Assembly (NCBI RefSeq): GCF_036181745.1
Contig: NZ_CP108080.1
Span: 620,001 to 684,000, forward strand
Source: Streptomyces sp. NBC_00259
GTDB taxonomy: Bacteria > Actinomycetota > Actinomycetes > Streptomycetales > Streptomycetaceae
Direction of reading: 5' to 3'
Length of the DNA: 64,000 bases
The notes beneath the pieces were generated by a model. That model was not told where the DNA came from and searched no databases. It saw only the letters and a list, made by a program, of their open reading frames with translations. Every line of letters begins with the position of its first letter. Position 1 is the first letter of the stretch. The position numbers and the translations under genes are program-made. Positions 17,684-26,749 of this stretch are shown here, one piece after another.

Positions 17684-18442
17684 CTAGAGGTTGTAGCCAC
17701 CGGAGACCTCGATGTTCTGCGCGGTGATCCAGCGGCCCTCCTCGGAGACCAGCGTGGCGATGAACATGCCGATGTCGTCGGGTTCGCCCACCCGGCCGAG
17801 CGCGGTCTTCGCGGCGATGGCCGGTATCACCTCGGGGAAGCGCTCGAAGGCGTTGTCGGAGATGCGGGTCCGGGTGGCGCCGGGGGCGACGGAGTTGACG
17901 CGGATGCCCCGGGTGCTGAGCTCCTTGGCCAGGTAGCGCGTCAGCACGGTGAGGCCGCCCTTTATGGAGGCATAGGCGGAGTAGCCGGGCTCCAGACCCG
18001 AGGTCAGCGCGGAGTTGCTGGTGACGTTGACGACGGCACCGCCGTCGACCAGCAGCGGCAGCAGGGTCTGGGTCAGGAAGTACGGGCCCTTGAACAGCAC
18101 CCGCATGAACCTGTCGAACAGCTCCTCGGTCGTGTCCTGGAACATCGCCGTCGCACCGAACCCCGCGTTGTTGACCAGGTGGTCGAACGAGTCCCGCTGC
18201 CAGTTCTCCCGCAGCGCCGCGACGACGGCCTCGCGGAAGGCCGGGAACGTCTCCGAACGGCCGACGTCCAGCGGCAGCGCGACGGCGGTACCGCCGTCCT
18301 TCTCTATCGCCGAGACCGTGTCCAGCGCTCCGGCCCGGTTGGCGTTGTAGGTGAGGATCACGCCCTCGCCGCGCTTGGCGATCTGGATGGCCGCGCTCTG
18401 CCCGATGCCGGAGCCGGCGCCCGTCACGATGGAGACCCGCAT
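17684..18442 (-). CDS. SDR-family oxidoreductase
   Basis: 252 residues. NAD(P)-binding TGAGSGIGQSAAI sits at the N-terminus, then NNAGFGA, the catalytic Ser in VTSNSALTS and YxxxK in YSAYASIKGG. The C-terminal SEEGRWITAQNIEVSGGYNL is typical of classical FabG-like enzymes. It is convergent with the aldehyde oxidoreductase operon (31 bases apart). The substrate is unknown. Only a weak GC-rich inverted region lies in the 202-base gap before the next gene. Confidence 0.85.
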   Translation of the reverse strand: MRVSIVTGAGSGIGQSAAIQIAKRGEGVILTYNANRAGALDTVSAIEKDGGTAVALPLDVGRSETFPAFREAVVAALRENWQRDSFDHLVNNAGFGATAMFQDTTEELFDRFMRVLFKGPYFLTQTLLPLLVDGGAVVNVTSNSALTSGLEPGYSAYASIKGGLTVLTRYLAKELSTRGIRVNSVAPGATRTRISDNAFERFPEVIPAIAAKTALGRVGEPDDIGMFIATLVSEEGRWITAQNIEVSGGYNL

Positions 18443-18644
18443 GGTTGTACCACCTGTTCATCACGTGGAGCCGTTGTGTGCTCCGTAGGAATCCGATGCC
18501 TCCATCCCACCACCGTGACCTGCGAAAACAGTAGAACGATGCTCGCGGGCTCTTGCACGATCCTCCCCCGCCGGCGGCGGCCGGCCGGCCGGCCGGAGCA
18601 CGGTGCCCTGCTGCGGGGCGCCTGGCGGTGACGCGACGGGGCTC

Positions 18645-19202
18645 TCATCCGGCCGCCGCCAGCAGGGCCGTGCGGCTGCCGAGCGCGGCGGAGAACTGGT
18701 CGACGACCTGGACGAGGGCTTCGGCCGAGTCGGGCGCGACGGTCAGCGTGCCGTCGTCGGCCACCGCGATGTCCCGGTCGAGAGTGAACCAGCCCTGGAC
18801 GATGTGCGCGGCGCCCATGGAACTGAGCACCGGGCGCAGCGCGTAGTCGATCGCCAGGACGTGGGCCGTGGTTCCGCCGGTCGCCAGCGGAAGGACCGTC
18901 TTGCCGGCCAGGCCGTACTGCGGCAGCAGGTCCAGCAGGGCCTTCAACAGGCCCGAGTAGGCGGCCTTGTAGACGGGTGTGCCGATCACGACACCGTCGG
19001 CGCGGTCGAACAGGGCCGTGGCCTCGACGATCGCCGGGTGGCGGAAGTCGGCGCCGAGCAGTGCCTCGGCGGGGATGGTGCGGACGTCCAGCGGGATCAC
19101 CTCGTGGCCCTGGGCGGTGAGCCGGGCGTCCAGATGCCGCAGCAGCCGGGCGGTACGGGAGGTGGCGGAGGGACTTCCGGAGACGGACAGGACGGTGGCC
19201 AT
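18645..19202 (-). CDS. NADPH-dependent FMN reductase (SsuE-like)
   Basis: 185 residues from the ATG at 19202; the frame extends to 19307 without support. The flavodoxin-like fold begins ATVLSVSGSPSATSRTARLL (FMN phosphate loop) and includes DGVVIGTPVYKAAYSGLLKA, the signature of SsuE/MsuE reductases. It would supply FMNH2 to the SsuD-like monooxygenase encoded at the other end of the same operon (23722-24888). It is the last gene of the minus-strand sulfur operon, 120 bases after the preceding stop. Confidence 0.87.
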   Translation of the reverse strand: MATVLSVSGSPSATSRTARLLRHLDARLTAQGHEVIPLDVRTIPAEALLGADFRHPAIVEATALFDRADGVVIGTPVYKAAYSGLLKALLDLLPQYGLAGKTVLPLATGGTTAHVLAIDYALRPVLSSMGAAHIVQGWFTLDRDIAVADDGTLTVAPDSAEALVQVVDQFSAALGSRTALLAAAG

Positions 19203-19322
19203 GGTGGACCCTTCGGGAACGTGGTCGGGCTGTGCGGTCACTGCTGCGGGGGACGGGGAGCGGGCTCCCCGGAACGGGAGGGGTGCGCGACCGCGTACGG
19301 CGGCCACGCACCCCGCGACGGG

Positions 19323-20306
19323 CTACTTGTTGGTCTTCGGCAGGCCGGGCGGGTTGATGTCCGACTTCTCGACGGACTCCTCGGACAGACCCCAGCGCTT
19401 CAGGACCTGGGCGTAAGTGCCGTTGTCGATGACCTCGTTCAGCGCTTCGGCGAGCGGCTCGACCAGACCGTTGTCCTTCTTGGTGGTGGCCGCGATCAGG
19501 CCCTGGAGGGTGGCGCCGGCACCGGAGTAGGTTCCGACGATCTCGGTCTTGCCCGCGGTGGCGACGCGATAGGCGGCCGTCGGGTTGGGGCCGAGGTAGA
19601 GGTCGATCCGGCCGGAGGCGACCGCCAGGTTGGTGTCGCTCACGTTCTGGTAGTACTTGATGTTCACCGGCTCGCGGCCGGCCTTCTCGTTCTCCTTGCT
19701 CCACTCGACCAGCAGCTTCTCCTGGTTGGTGCCGGTGTCCACGGCGACGGTCTTCCCCGCCACGTCCTCGGGTCCGGTGACCTTCAGGCCGCTGCCCTTC
19801 TTCGCCTCGAAGGCGAGGTCGTCCTTGCGGTAGGGGGCGAAGTCGTACTTCTCCTTGCGCTCCTCGGTGACCGTGATGTTGCTGAAGCCGGCGTCGTACT
19901 TGCCGCTGTCCAGGCCGATGAAGATGTTCTCCCAGGAGACCGTGTTGATGCGGGGCTCGAGTCCGAGGACGTCGGCGACGAGGTGGGCGATGTCGGGCTC
20001 GACGCCGATGACGGTCTTGTTGTCGGTGGCGTGGAAGGTCAGCGGCGCCGCTGAGCCGGAGGACGCGACGATCTCCAGGGTGCCTCTCTTGCGGATCTCG
20101 GTCGGCACCTTGGCCGCTATGGAGTCGACCTTGCCGGTGGTGATCCGCTTCTGGTCCGGGCCGAGGTTGATCTTCGTGCGTGCGCCGGTCGTGGCGGCGA
20201 CCTCGGTCGTGCCGCCGTCCGTGGGGTTGCTGCAGGCGGTGAGGACGAGGGCGGCGGCGAGTCCGAGCGCGGGTGCGGTCAGGCGGCGGGTGAAGAGGGC
20301 GGACAC
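19323..20306 (-). CDS. ABC transporter substrate-binding lipoprotein (amino-acid/cystine type)
   Basis: 327 residues. Lipoprotein signal with LAAALVLTACSNP, then an SBP_bac_3 fold (LTFHATDNKTVIGVEPDI, YDAGFSNITVTEERKEKYDF). It belongs to the polar amino acid uptake family and is similar in layout to the second binding protein of this operon at 22179-23141. It follows the ATPase gene by 53 bases. In this context cystine, another sulfur amino acid or a sulfonate is a reasonable ligand, by inference. Confidence 0.87.
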   Translation of the reverse strand: MSALFTRRLTAPALGLAAALVLTACSNPTDGGTTEVAATTGARTKINLGPDQKRITTGKVDSIAAKVPTEIRKRGTLEIVASSGSAAPLTFHATDNKTVIGVEPDIAHLVADVLGLEPRINTVSWENIFIGLDSGKYDAGFSNITVTEERKEKYDFAPYRKDDLAFEAKKGSGLKVTGPEDVAGKTVAVDTGTNQEKLLVEWSKENEKAGREPVNIKYYQNVSDTNLAVASGRIDLYLGPNPTAAYRVATAGKTEIVGTYSGAGATLQGLIAATTKKDNGLVEPLAEALNEVIDNGTYAQVLKRWGLSEESVEKSDINPPGLPKTNK

Positions 20307-20359
20307 GGGCGTTCTCCTTGCGTGCGTAACAGGGGACGAGAGGGGGAAACGGGGGCGGT

Positions 20360-21124
20360 TCAGAGGACTTTGGAGAGGAAGGCGCGGGTGCGGTCGGACC
20401 GCGGGTCGTCCAGTACGGCCGTGGGCGGTCCCTGCTCGACGACGACACCCGCGTCCATGAACACCACGGTGTCGGCGACCTCGCGGGCGAAGCCGATCTC
20501 ATGGGTCACGACGATCATGGTGGTGCCGCTGCGGGCCAGATCCTTGATCACGTCGAGGACCTCGCCGACCAGCTCCGGATCGAGCGCCGACGTGGGCTCG
20601 TCGAAGAGCAGCACCTTGGGCCGCAGGGCGAGCGCACGCGCGATGGCCACGCGCTGCTGCTGCCCGCCGGACAGCTGACGCGGGTACGCGCCGGCCTTGT
20701 CGGCGAGGCCGACGCGCTCCAGGAGCCGCCCGGCCGCCTCGACGGCCTCCTTGCGCGGGCGGCGCAGCGCGGACACCGGGGCTTCGACGAGGTTCTCCAG
20801 CACGGTGAGGTGCGGGAACAGGTTGAAGTTCTGGAAGACGAACCCGATGTGCGTGCGCTGCTTCAGGACGTCCTTCTCCTTCAGCTCGTGCAGCTTGCCG
20901 CCGGAGCGGCGGTAGCCGATGAGTTCGCCGTCGATGCTGATCCAGCCGCGGTTCACCTTCTCCAGGTGGTTGATGGTGCGCAGCAGGGTCGACTTCCCGG
21001 AGCCGGACGGGCCGAGGATCACGGTGACCTCGCCCTGACGGACCTTCAAATCCACACCGCGCAGCACCTGAAGCGGCCCGAAGCTCTTGTGGACGCCGCG
21101 GACGTCCACCATCACTTCGCTCAT
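20360..21124 (-). CDS. Amino-acid-type ABC transporter ATP-binding protein
   Basis: 254 residues from the ATG at 21124, which overlaps the permease stop (ATGA). The longer frame to 21946 is the permease gene in another frame. Walker A is [16 protein letters not shown], the signature [16 protein letters not shown] and Walker [15 protein letters not shown], the GlnQ/TcyN pattern. It is the only ATPase near two permeases and two binding proteins, so it may be shared. Confidence 0.92.
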   Translation of the reverse strand: MSEVMVDVRGVHKSFGPLQVLRGVDLKVRQGEVTVILGPSGSGKSTLLRTINHLEKVNRGWISIDGELIGYRRSGGKLHELKEKDVLKQRTHIGFVFQNFNLFPHLTVLENLVEAPVSALRRPRKEAVEAAGRLLERVGLADKAGAYPRQLSGGQQQRVAIARALALRPKVLLFDEPTSALDPELVGEVLDVIKDLARSGTTMIVVTHEIGFAREVADTVVFMDAGVVVEQGPPTAVLDDPRSDRTRAFLSKVL

Positions 21125-22164
21125 CGGCTGCCTCCCAGCGGGCCCGCTGGTACGACGGACCGGTTGCGCTGCGCCGCCGCGGTCCGCACCGTGCGGACGA
21201 AGCGCACGGCGCGCTGGACCGGGGTGAGCGGCGGGGTGCGGTCGGCCCCCCGGGCGAAGTGGCGTTCCACGTAGTACTGCGCGACCGACAGCAGGGAGGT
21301 CAGGAGCACGTACCAGGCGGTGGCGACCAGCAACAGGGGGATCACGCGGCCGTTGCGGCCGTAGATCACCTGTACCTGGTAGAAGAGTTCGCCGATCGCC
21401 ATCACGTAGACCACCGAGGTCCCCTTGAGCAGGCCGATGATCTCGTTGCCGGCGGTGGGCAGGATCGCGCGCATGGCCTGGGGGAGCACGATCCGCCGGA
21501 TCTGCCGCAGCCGTGGGATGCCCAGTGCCGCGGCGGCTTCCAGCTGGCCGTGGTCGACGGAGATGACGCCGCCGCGGACGATCTCGGCGGCGTACGCGGC
21601 CTGGTGCAGCGACAGCCCGATGAGTGCGGCGCCGATGGTGCCGATGAGGCTGTTGCTGTCGACGGACCAGAAGACCGGGCCGAAGGGAATGCCGACGCCC
21701 AGCTCCTTGTACAGGGCGCTGAGATTGAACCAGAACACCAGCTGGACGATCATCGGTATGGAGCGGAAGATCCAGATGTAGGTCCAGGCCACGGTCTGGA
21801 GCACGGGGCTGTGCGACAGTCGCATGAAGGCCAGCACCGTGCCGAGGACGAAGCCCAGGACGGTGGCGTACGCGGTGAGTTGCAGGGTCACCCCCACCGC
21901 CTCGACGATCGTCTCGGACAGGACGTAGTCGCGGAAGACGCCCCACTCCCAGACCGGGTTGGTGACCAGTCCGTGCACGAACTGGGCGGCCAGGACGACC
22001 ACGGCGGCGGCCGCCGCCCAGCGCGCGTAGTGACGTGCGGGGACGACCCTGAGCGAGCCGGGTTCGTCATGGGCCGGGTCCCGGCCCGGACTTCCGGGGC
22101 AGGCTGCCGCGGCGGCCGGCTGCGTGGCGGCGCCGGGTGGCGCGGAGTCCTTGGTGAGTTCCAT
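21121..22164 (-). CDS. Amino-acid-type ABC transporter permease
   Basis: 347 residues from the ATG at 22164 (AGGAA upstream). A hydrophilic N-terminal tail of about 45 residues is followed by a HisM/GlnP-type permease with five or so helices ([35 protein letters not shown]). The coupling motif is [20 protein letters not shown]. It closely resembles the divergent permease at 25591-26643 in order, length and motifs, so one probably arose by duplication. It overlaps the ATPase gene by four bases. Confidence 0.9.
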   Translation of the reverse strand: MELTKDSAPPGAATQPAAAAACPGSPGRDPAHDEPGSLRVVPARHYARWAAAAAVVVLAAQFVHGLVTNPVWEWGVFRDYVLSETIVEAVGVTLQLTAYATVLGFVLGTVLAFMRLSHSPVLQTVAWTYIWIFRSIPMIVQLVFWFNLSALYKELGVGIPFGPVFWSVDSNSLIGTIGAALIGLSLHQAAYAAEIVRGGVISVDHGQLEAAAALGIPRLRQIRRIVLPQAMRAILPTAGNEIIGLLKGTSVVYVMAIGELFYQVQVIYGRNGRVIPLLLVATAWYVLLTSLLSVAQYYVERHFARGADRTPPLTPVQRAVRFVRTVRTAAAQRNRSVVPAGPLGGSR

Positions 22165-22178
22165 GGTGGTGTTCCTGC

Positions 22179-23141
22179 TCACTGCGTGTGCTCGGGCGGG
22201 TTGATCCGCGACGTCTCGATCGCGGAGGCGGTGGTCCCCCACTTCCTGAGGATCCGGTCGTACGTGCCGTTCTTGATCAGCTCGTTGACGGCGCCCTGGA
22301 ACGCCCGGGTGAGCGGGGACCCCTTCCTGAAGGCGAAGCCGACGTCGAGACGGTGGAACTCGCCCAGGAACTCGGTCCGGGACGCGGGCTGTGCCGCCTG
22401 GTGGCGCAGGCCGTTGATGGTGGACATCACCACGTCGACGCGGCCCTGCTGCACGGCCGTGACGGTGGCCCCGTTCTCCGAGAACACCTTGACGTCGTAC
22501 GGTTCCTTGCCGGTCTCGGCGCATCTCCCCTTCTGTGCGGCGAGGGTCTTCTCGAAGGTGGTGCCGGCGCCGGTGCCGATGGTCAGCCCGCACAACTGGG
22601 TGAGCTCGGAGACCTTCTTTCCGAGCGAGGTGTTGCCCTTCCTCACCGCGAAGCCCTGGCCGTCGTTGATGTAGGTGACGAAGTCGATGGTCTTCAGCCG
22701 TTCGGTGGTCACCCCGAAGTTGCCGGTTCCGACGTCGTACTTGCCGCTGCCGAGGGCGGGCAGGATCGTCTCGAAGGAGGCGTCCTGCCGCTCCAGTTCG
22801 ACGCCGAGGACCTTGGCCACGGCATCGGCGATGTCGATGTCCTGACCGGCGGGCTTCGTCCCCGAGGCGCCCTGCGGGTAGTACGCGCCCGGCGGGGCGG
22901 CGATGGCGCTGCCGACCCGCAGACGGCCCGACGTCCGTACGTCGTCGGGCAGCAGGGCGGCGACGGAGTCCACCTTGCGTACGGCGGCGACCGGATCGTC
23001 GGTGCTCGTGCGGGGGGCCTGGGCGCCGGCCGCCGTGGTCCCGTCGGTGGCGCCGGAGCCGCAGGCGGTCAGTGCCGTCAGGGGCAGCAGCGCAACGAGC
23101 GCGGCGAGGCGCAGACGGGCTCTGGTTCCGGAGAGGTTCAC
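22179..23141 (-). CDS. ABC transporter substrate-binding lipoprotein (amino-acid/cystine type)
   Basis: 320 residues from a GTG at 23141 that overlaps the GNAT stop (GTGA). The lipobox is LPLTALTACGSG. SBP_bac_3 features include VGSAIAAPPGAYYPQ, FETILPALGSGKYDVGTGNF and AVRKGNTSLGKKVSELTQLC. It contains the pair Cys in ELTQLCGLTI and GRCAETGKEP. It probably delivers ligand to the permease encoded next (15 bases downstream). Confidence 0.88.
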   Translation of the reverse strand: MNLSGTRARLRLAALVALLPLTALTACGSGATDGTTAAGAQAPRTSTDDPVAAVRKVDSVAALLPDDVRTSGRLRVGSAIAAPPGAYYPQGASGTKPAGQDIDIADAVAKVLGVELERQDASFETILPALGSGKYDVGTGNFGVTTERLKTIDFVTYINDGQGFAVRKGNTSLGKKVSELTQLCGLTIGTGAGTTFEKTLAAQKGRCAETGKEPYDVKVFSENGATVTAVQQGRVDVVMSTINGLRHQAAQPASRTEFLGEFHRLDVGFAFRKGSPLTRAFQGAVNELIKNGTYDRILRKWGTTASAIETSRINPPEHTQ

Positions 23142-23725
23142 CGGGCGGAGGCCTTTCCGGTAGGTGCGTCGGTGGGATCGGGATCGGCACTGCTGGTGGT
23201 GCGGGTGGCGTCGGTGGTGTCGGCGCTGCTGCTGGTGGCGTCGGTGCCGAGGTGCTTCTCGAAGGGCAGGAGGCCGAGCGCTTCCGGATCGGCCTGCGTG
23301 TCGAACAGCGGTGTGTAGCCGCTGACCAGATACAGGCCGCGGGCCTCGGGCTGGCGCGGGCCGGTGGTCAGCCAGATCCTCCGGTAGCCCCGGGCGCCGG
23401 CCTCCCGCTCCAGTTCCGCGACGACACGGCGGGCGAGACCGCGCCGGCGGTGGGCGGTGTGCGTCCAGATCCTCTTGAGCTCGGCCGTGGTTGGGTCGTA
23501 CCTGCGGAAGGCGCCGCCTGCGACCGGCTCGCCGCGCTCCAGGAGCAGCAGCAGTACGCCGCCGTGGGGTGCGGTGAACTCCTCGTCGGGGTAGCGGGCG
23601 AGCTCGGTGCGGGCATCGCCGCCGTAACGGGCCGTGTACTCGTCGCCGAGTTCCCGCAGCAGCGGTTCCACCCGCGGGTCGGAGACGGCGACCTGGATGA
23701 CCGTCAGTTCCGGTGCGGAGGTCAT
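23138..23725 (-). CDS. GNAT-family N-acetyltransferase
   Basis: 195 residues from the ATG at 23725, overlapping the stop of the monooxygenase gene (ATGA). The acetyl-CoA motif is RRRGLARRVVAELEREAGAR, followed by LTTGPRQPEARGLYLVSGY. The C-terminal 35 residues are a Ser/Thr/Asp-rich tail (ATSSSADTTDATRTTSSAD) that looks disordered. Its place between monooxygenase and transporter genes suggests a role in handling an imported sulfur compound, for example S-substituted cysteine acetylation. That is inference. Confidence 0.85.
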   Translation of the reverse strand: MTSAPELTVIQVAVSDPRVEPLLRELGDEYTARYGGDARTELARYPDEEFTAPHGGVLLLLLERGEPVAGGAFRRYDPTTAELKRIWTHTAHRRRGLARRVVAELEREAGARGYRRIWLTTGPRQPEARGLYLVSGYTPLFDTQADPEALGLLPFEKHLGTDATSSSADTTDATRTTSSADPDPTDAPTGKASAR

Positions 23726-24888
23726 GCGTGCACCGCCGCGAGCGCCTGAGGGCCGTGCGCCGCAGGGTCCGCCGCGCGCTTCGCCTCGCGCTCCGCGTCG
23801 CGTTCGGCGACCTCCTCGCGGACGATCGGGATGACGTACCGCCCGAAGTCGATCGCATCGTCCAGCAGGTCGTAACCGCGGGCGGACAGGATGTCCACGC
23901 CCAGGTCGTAGTAGTCGAGCAGCGCCTGGGCGACCGTCTCGGGAGTGCCGACGAGGGCGTTGGAGTTGCCGGCGCCGCCGGTGGCGGCCGCGGTGGGCGT
24001 CCACAGCGCGCGGTCGTAGCGCTCCCCCGCCTCGGCGATGGCGACGAGCCGCTGCGACCCGGTGTTCTGCGGTGTCGCAGCCCGCTCGGCGCCGCTTCGG
24101 TGGTGGCGCACGAGCCCCTGTCCTTGCCGGGCGCGAATGGCGCCGACCGTACGGTGGGCCTTCTCCCAGGCCAGTTCCTCGGTCGGGGCGATGATCGGAC
24201 GGAAGGCGACCTGGATACGGGGAATGTCGGTGCGGCCGGCGGCCTTCGCGGCGGCCTTCACCGCCTCGATCTGTTCCGCGGTCCGCGCCAGGGGCTCACC
24301 CCACAGGCAGTAGATGTCGGCCTCGGCTCCGCCCGCCTCGTACGCCGCGGGGGAGGAACCGCCGAAGGACACGCCGGGCCTCGGCTGCTGGACGGGGAAC
24401 ACATCGCTGACGAAGTCGTGGAAGCGGTAGTGCTCACCCTCGTGGTCGAAGGGCTCGTGGGTGGTCCAGATCTTCTTGACGATGCCGATGTACTCACGAG
24501 TGCGGGCGTAGCGCTGATCCTTGGTGAGGGTGTCCCCCTCGCGGCCCTGTTCGTGGTCGTTGCCGCCGGTGATGAAGTGCACGGTCAGCCGCCCCTCGCT
24601 GATCCGGTCGAGGGTGGCGAAGGTCTTGGCGGCGAAGGTGGGGTACGAGACGTTGGGCCGGTGGGCGAGCAGGATCTGCAGGGTGTCCAGTCTGCTCGCG
24701 ATGAACGCGGCTGCCGGGGCGGGATCCGGTGACCCGGAGCCGTAGGCGAACAGCACCCGGTCCCAGCCGTGCTCTTCGTGCGCCCGGGCGAGCCGCAGCG
24801 TGTACTGCTTGTCGAAGGCGGCGCCGGAGCGCGGGGTCGTCTCCGACCCGTCGTGGGTGGCGGCGATGCCGAGAAACTCCACAGGCAT
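23722..24888 (-). CDS. LLM-class flavin-dependent monooxygenase (SsuD-like)
   Basis: 388 residues, ATG at 24888 with AGGAAAGG upstream. Bacterial-luciferase fold of the alkanesulfonate monooxygenase group: VEFLGIAATHDGSET, LLAHRPNVSYPTFAAKTFAT, GRLTVHFITGGNDHEQ, RYARTREYIGIVKKIW and FGGSSPAAYEAG. These enzymes use FMNH2 and oxygen to release sulfite or another product from organosulfur compounds. First structural gene of a seven-gene minus-strand operon that also encodes the flavin reductase. A cysteine-type leader ORF lies upstream at 25207-25284. Confidence 0.9.
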   Translation of the reverse strand: MPVEFLGIAATHDGSETTPRSGAAFDKQYTLRLARAHEEHGWDRVLFAYGSGSPDPAPAAAFIASRLDTLQILLAHRPNVSYPTFAAKTFATLDRISEGRLTVHFITGGNDHEQGREGDTLTKDQRYARTREYIGIVKKIWTTHEPFDHEGEHYRFHDFVSDVFPVQQPRPGVSFGGSSPAAYEAGGAEADIYCLWGEPLARTAEQIEAVKAAAKAAGRTDIPRIQVAFRPIIAPTEELAWEKAHRTVGAIRARQGQGLVRHHRSGAERAATPQNTGSQRLVAIAEAGERYDRALWTPTAAATGGAGNSNALVGTPETVAQALLDYYDLGVDILSARGYDLLDDAIDFGRYVIPIVREEVAERDAEREAKRAADPAAHGPQALAAVHA

Positions 24889-25089
24889 GGGAGAGGGCCT
24901 TTCCTCGAGTTCTCTGGTGCCGTGGACCGCATGCGGGCAGGACGGAGCTGCCCTTGGTACGGGCCGTGTGCGACGGCACCATCGGGTTGGTGGAAACGGG
25001 AGGGTGAAGCAGGTGTGATGACGCCGGGGGCGGTGGCGCCTCGGGCGAGGTGTGCGGCGGCAGCGTGTGTCCGGGATCGCGGCACGGGT

Positions 25090-25125
25090 CGTCCGTACGA
25101 CCCTGATCAGGTCTGCTTACGGACG
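25090..25125 (-). terminator. Hairpin between leader ORF and monooxygenase gene, possible attenuator
   Basis: Perfect 8-bp arms CGTCCGTA (25090-25097) and TACGGACG (25118-25125) enclose a second pairing, GACC with GGTC around TGATCA. It lies 81 bases after the leader ORF stop and about 200 bases before the ATG at 24888, where a transcription attenuator would act. No T-run is seen. Confidence 0.4.
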
Positions 25126-25206
25126 ATGGTGCGGCGAAGGGAGAGCTCGGCCCGCGACGGGGTCACCGAGGGAGGGAAAGGGCCGTTCGGACAGCCCGCT
25201 GCCGAG

Positions 25207-25284
25207 TCAGGCGCAACACGCCGCGGACCACACCCGACCGAAGTCGATGTGGTCACGGGTGACCAGGCGCTGCTCGGCATTCAT
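25207..25284 (-). CDS. Cysteine-responsive leader peptide (attenuation ORF)
   Basis: A 25-codon ORF, ATG at 25284, reading MNAEQRLVT then RDHIDFGRVWSAACC and Ala, stop at 25207. The core R-x-HIDFGRV-x-SAxC, ending in consecutive Cys codons, matches the short leader peptides found before sulfur-assimilation genes in actinobacteria (cysteine attenuation peptides, studied in mycobacteria). There is no Shine-Dalgarno. A promoter at 25291-25320 would place the start of transcription at or near the ATG, so the ORF is probably leaderless. Ribosome pausing at the Cys codons when charged tRNA-Cys is scarce would switch on the downstream operon. Peptide and position are seen; the mechanism is inferred. 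Confidence 0.78.
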   Translation of the reverse strand: MNAEQRLVTRDHIDFGRVWSAACCA

Positions 25285-25290
25285 GGGACC

Positions 25291-25320
25291 AATTGAGCAG
25301 TACATCGCGCTGCTCGTCAA
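25291..25320 (-). promoter_or_regulatory. Candidate promoter of the leader ORF and sulfur operon
   Basis: Read on the minus strand: TTGACG (25320-25315), an 18-base spacer, then TCAATT (25296-25291), with six bases to the ATG of the leader ORF. This spacing fits a leaderless transcript. Confidence 0.5.
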
Positions 25321-25380
25321 CCACTGCCCGGATGCCGGACCGGAGTTGCCGGACCGGCAGGGGCCGTTTCCTCAGCATGG

Positions 25381-25411
25381 TTGACACATGGGCGCGTTGG
25401 CCTCGTACGAT
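25381..25411 (+). promoter_or_regulatory. Candidate promoter of the divergent permease gene
   Basis: TTGACA at 25381-25386 and TACGAT at 25406-25411. The spacer is 19 bases, slightly long. It lies 180 bases before the ATG at 25591. Confidence 0.4.
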
Positions 25412-25590
25412 CGGACACGGACCGGCTGCGCGTCGCGCGGCGGCCGCTCCCGCCGCGTTGAGGGACGTGGCACAGGTGATGACGCCGGGGCCCGCCCGCC
25501 CCGTACCCGCGCCGTGTCCGCACGGTCCGAGGGTGCGTGTGCCGCCGGGTGGCCACCACGCCCGCGAATCCCTCCCCGGAGAGCCTCCCG

Positions 25591-26643
25591 ATGGTCTCGC
25601 CTTCCGACGTCACCGCTCCCTCCAGCAGCTCCGTACCCGTCCCGCCCCCGGAGTCTCCGGAGGCCCCAGGCCACGGCACCGACGGCGATCTGCCGCGGAT
25701 CGTGCCGCGCCGGCACGTGGCCCGTCTGGTGTCGGCCGCCGTCGCGCTGCTGGTCTTCGCCATAGTGATCGACTCCGTCGTCCGCAACCCGGCCTTCCAA
25801 TGGGAGGTGGTGGGCCGGTACTTCACCACCGGCGCCGTGCTCGACGGGCTGCTGCTGACCCTGTGGCTGACCGGCGTCGTGATGGTGCTCGGCTTCCTGC
25901 TCGGCACCCCGCTGGCCGTGATGCGTCTGTCCGGCAACCCGGTGCTGCGCACGCCGAGTTGGGGCTACGTATGGATCTTCCGGTCGACGCCCCTGCTGGT
26001 GCAGTTGCTGTTCTGGTTCAACATCGGCGCGCTCTACCCGACGCTCGGCATCGGCATTCCCTTCGGGCCGCAGTTCGTCACCGTCCAGACGGTCAATCTG
26101 CTGGGGCCCACGCTCACCGCCGTCATCGGGCTGACCCTGCACGAAGCCGCGTACGCCGCCGAGGTGGTCCGCGGCGGGATCATCTCGGTGGACCCCGGCC
26201 AGACGGAGGCCGCCCAGGCACTCGGCATCGGCAGACGGCGCACACTGCGCCGGATCGTCGTTCCGCAGGCGATGCGCTCCATCGTGCCGACCGCGGGGAA
26301 CATGCTGATCGGCACCCTGAAGGGCACCAGCATCGTCAGTGTGCTGGCAGTGCACGACCTGCTGTACTCGGTCCAGCTCGTCTACAACCAGACGTACCAG
26401 GTCATTCCGCTGCTGATGGTCGCCACCCTCTGGTACGTCGGCGTCACCACGGTGCTCGGCGTGGGCCAGTTCTACGTCGAACGCCACTACGCGCGCGGCT
26501 CCGCCCGCGCGCTGCCACCCACTCCTCTGCAGCGACTCAGGGTCCGGTCGGCCGTGCTGCGCGCCAGGCTGCGTGCGGCGACCGCGCCCGACGCGGCCTC
26601 CCCGCGGCGGGCCGACGGGCTGAAAGAGCGCCGCCCTTCGTGA
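25591..26643 (+). CDS. Amino-acid-type ABC transporter permease, divergent
   Basis: 350 residues. The ATG at 25591 is supported by GGAGAG at 25578-25583. A proline-rich N-terminal tail (PVPPPESPEAPGHG) precedes a HisM-type permease: VLDGLLLTLWLTGVVMVLGF, FRSTPLLVQLLFWFN and coupling motif EAAQALGIGRRRTLRRIVVP. It is a close relative of the permease at 21121-22164. No ATPase or binding-protein gene follows, so it must borrow partners, most likely from the operon on the other strand; the two permeases may form a heterodimer. Confidence 0.88.
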   Translation: MVSPSDVTAPSSSSVPVPPPESPEAPGHGTDGDLPRIVPRRHVARLVSAAVALLVFAIVIDSVVRNPAFQWEVVGRYFTTGAVLDGLLLTLWLTGVVMVLGFLLGTPLAVMRLSGNPVLRTPSWGYVWIFRSTPLLVQLLFWFNIGALYPTLGIGIPFGPQFVTVQTVNLLGPTLTAVIGLTLHEAAYAAEVVRGGIISVDPGQTEAAQALGIGRRRTLRRIVVPQAMRSIVPTAGNMLIGTLKGTSIVSVLAVHDLLYSVQLVYNQTYQVIPLLMVATLWYVGVTTVLGVGQFYVERHYARGSARALPPTPLQRLRVRSAVLRARLRAATAPDAASPRRADGLKERRPS

Positions 26644-26749
26644 CGATCTTCGAGGGGGCGGTGGATCCGAGGAGGATCCCGCGAGCGGCGATGAGTCCTG
26701 CGGGGTGCGGCGGTCGTACTGTCGAACCCGTCACCGAGGAGGACTTCCG

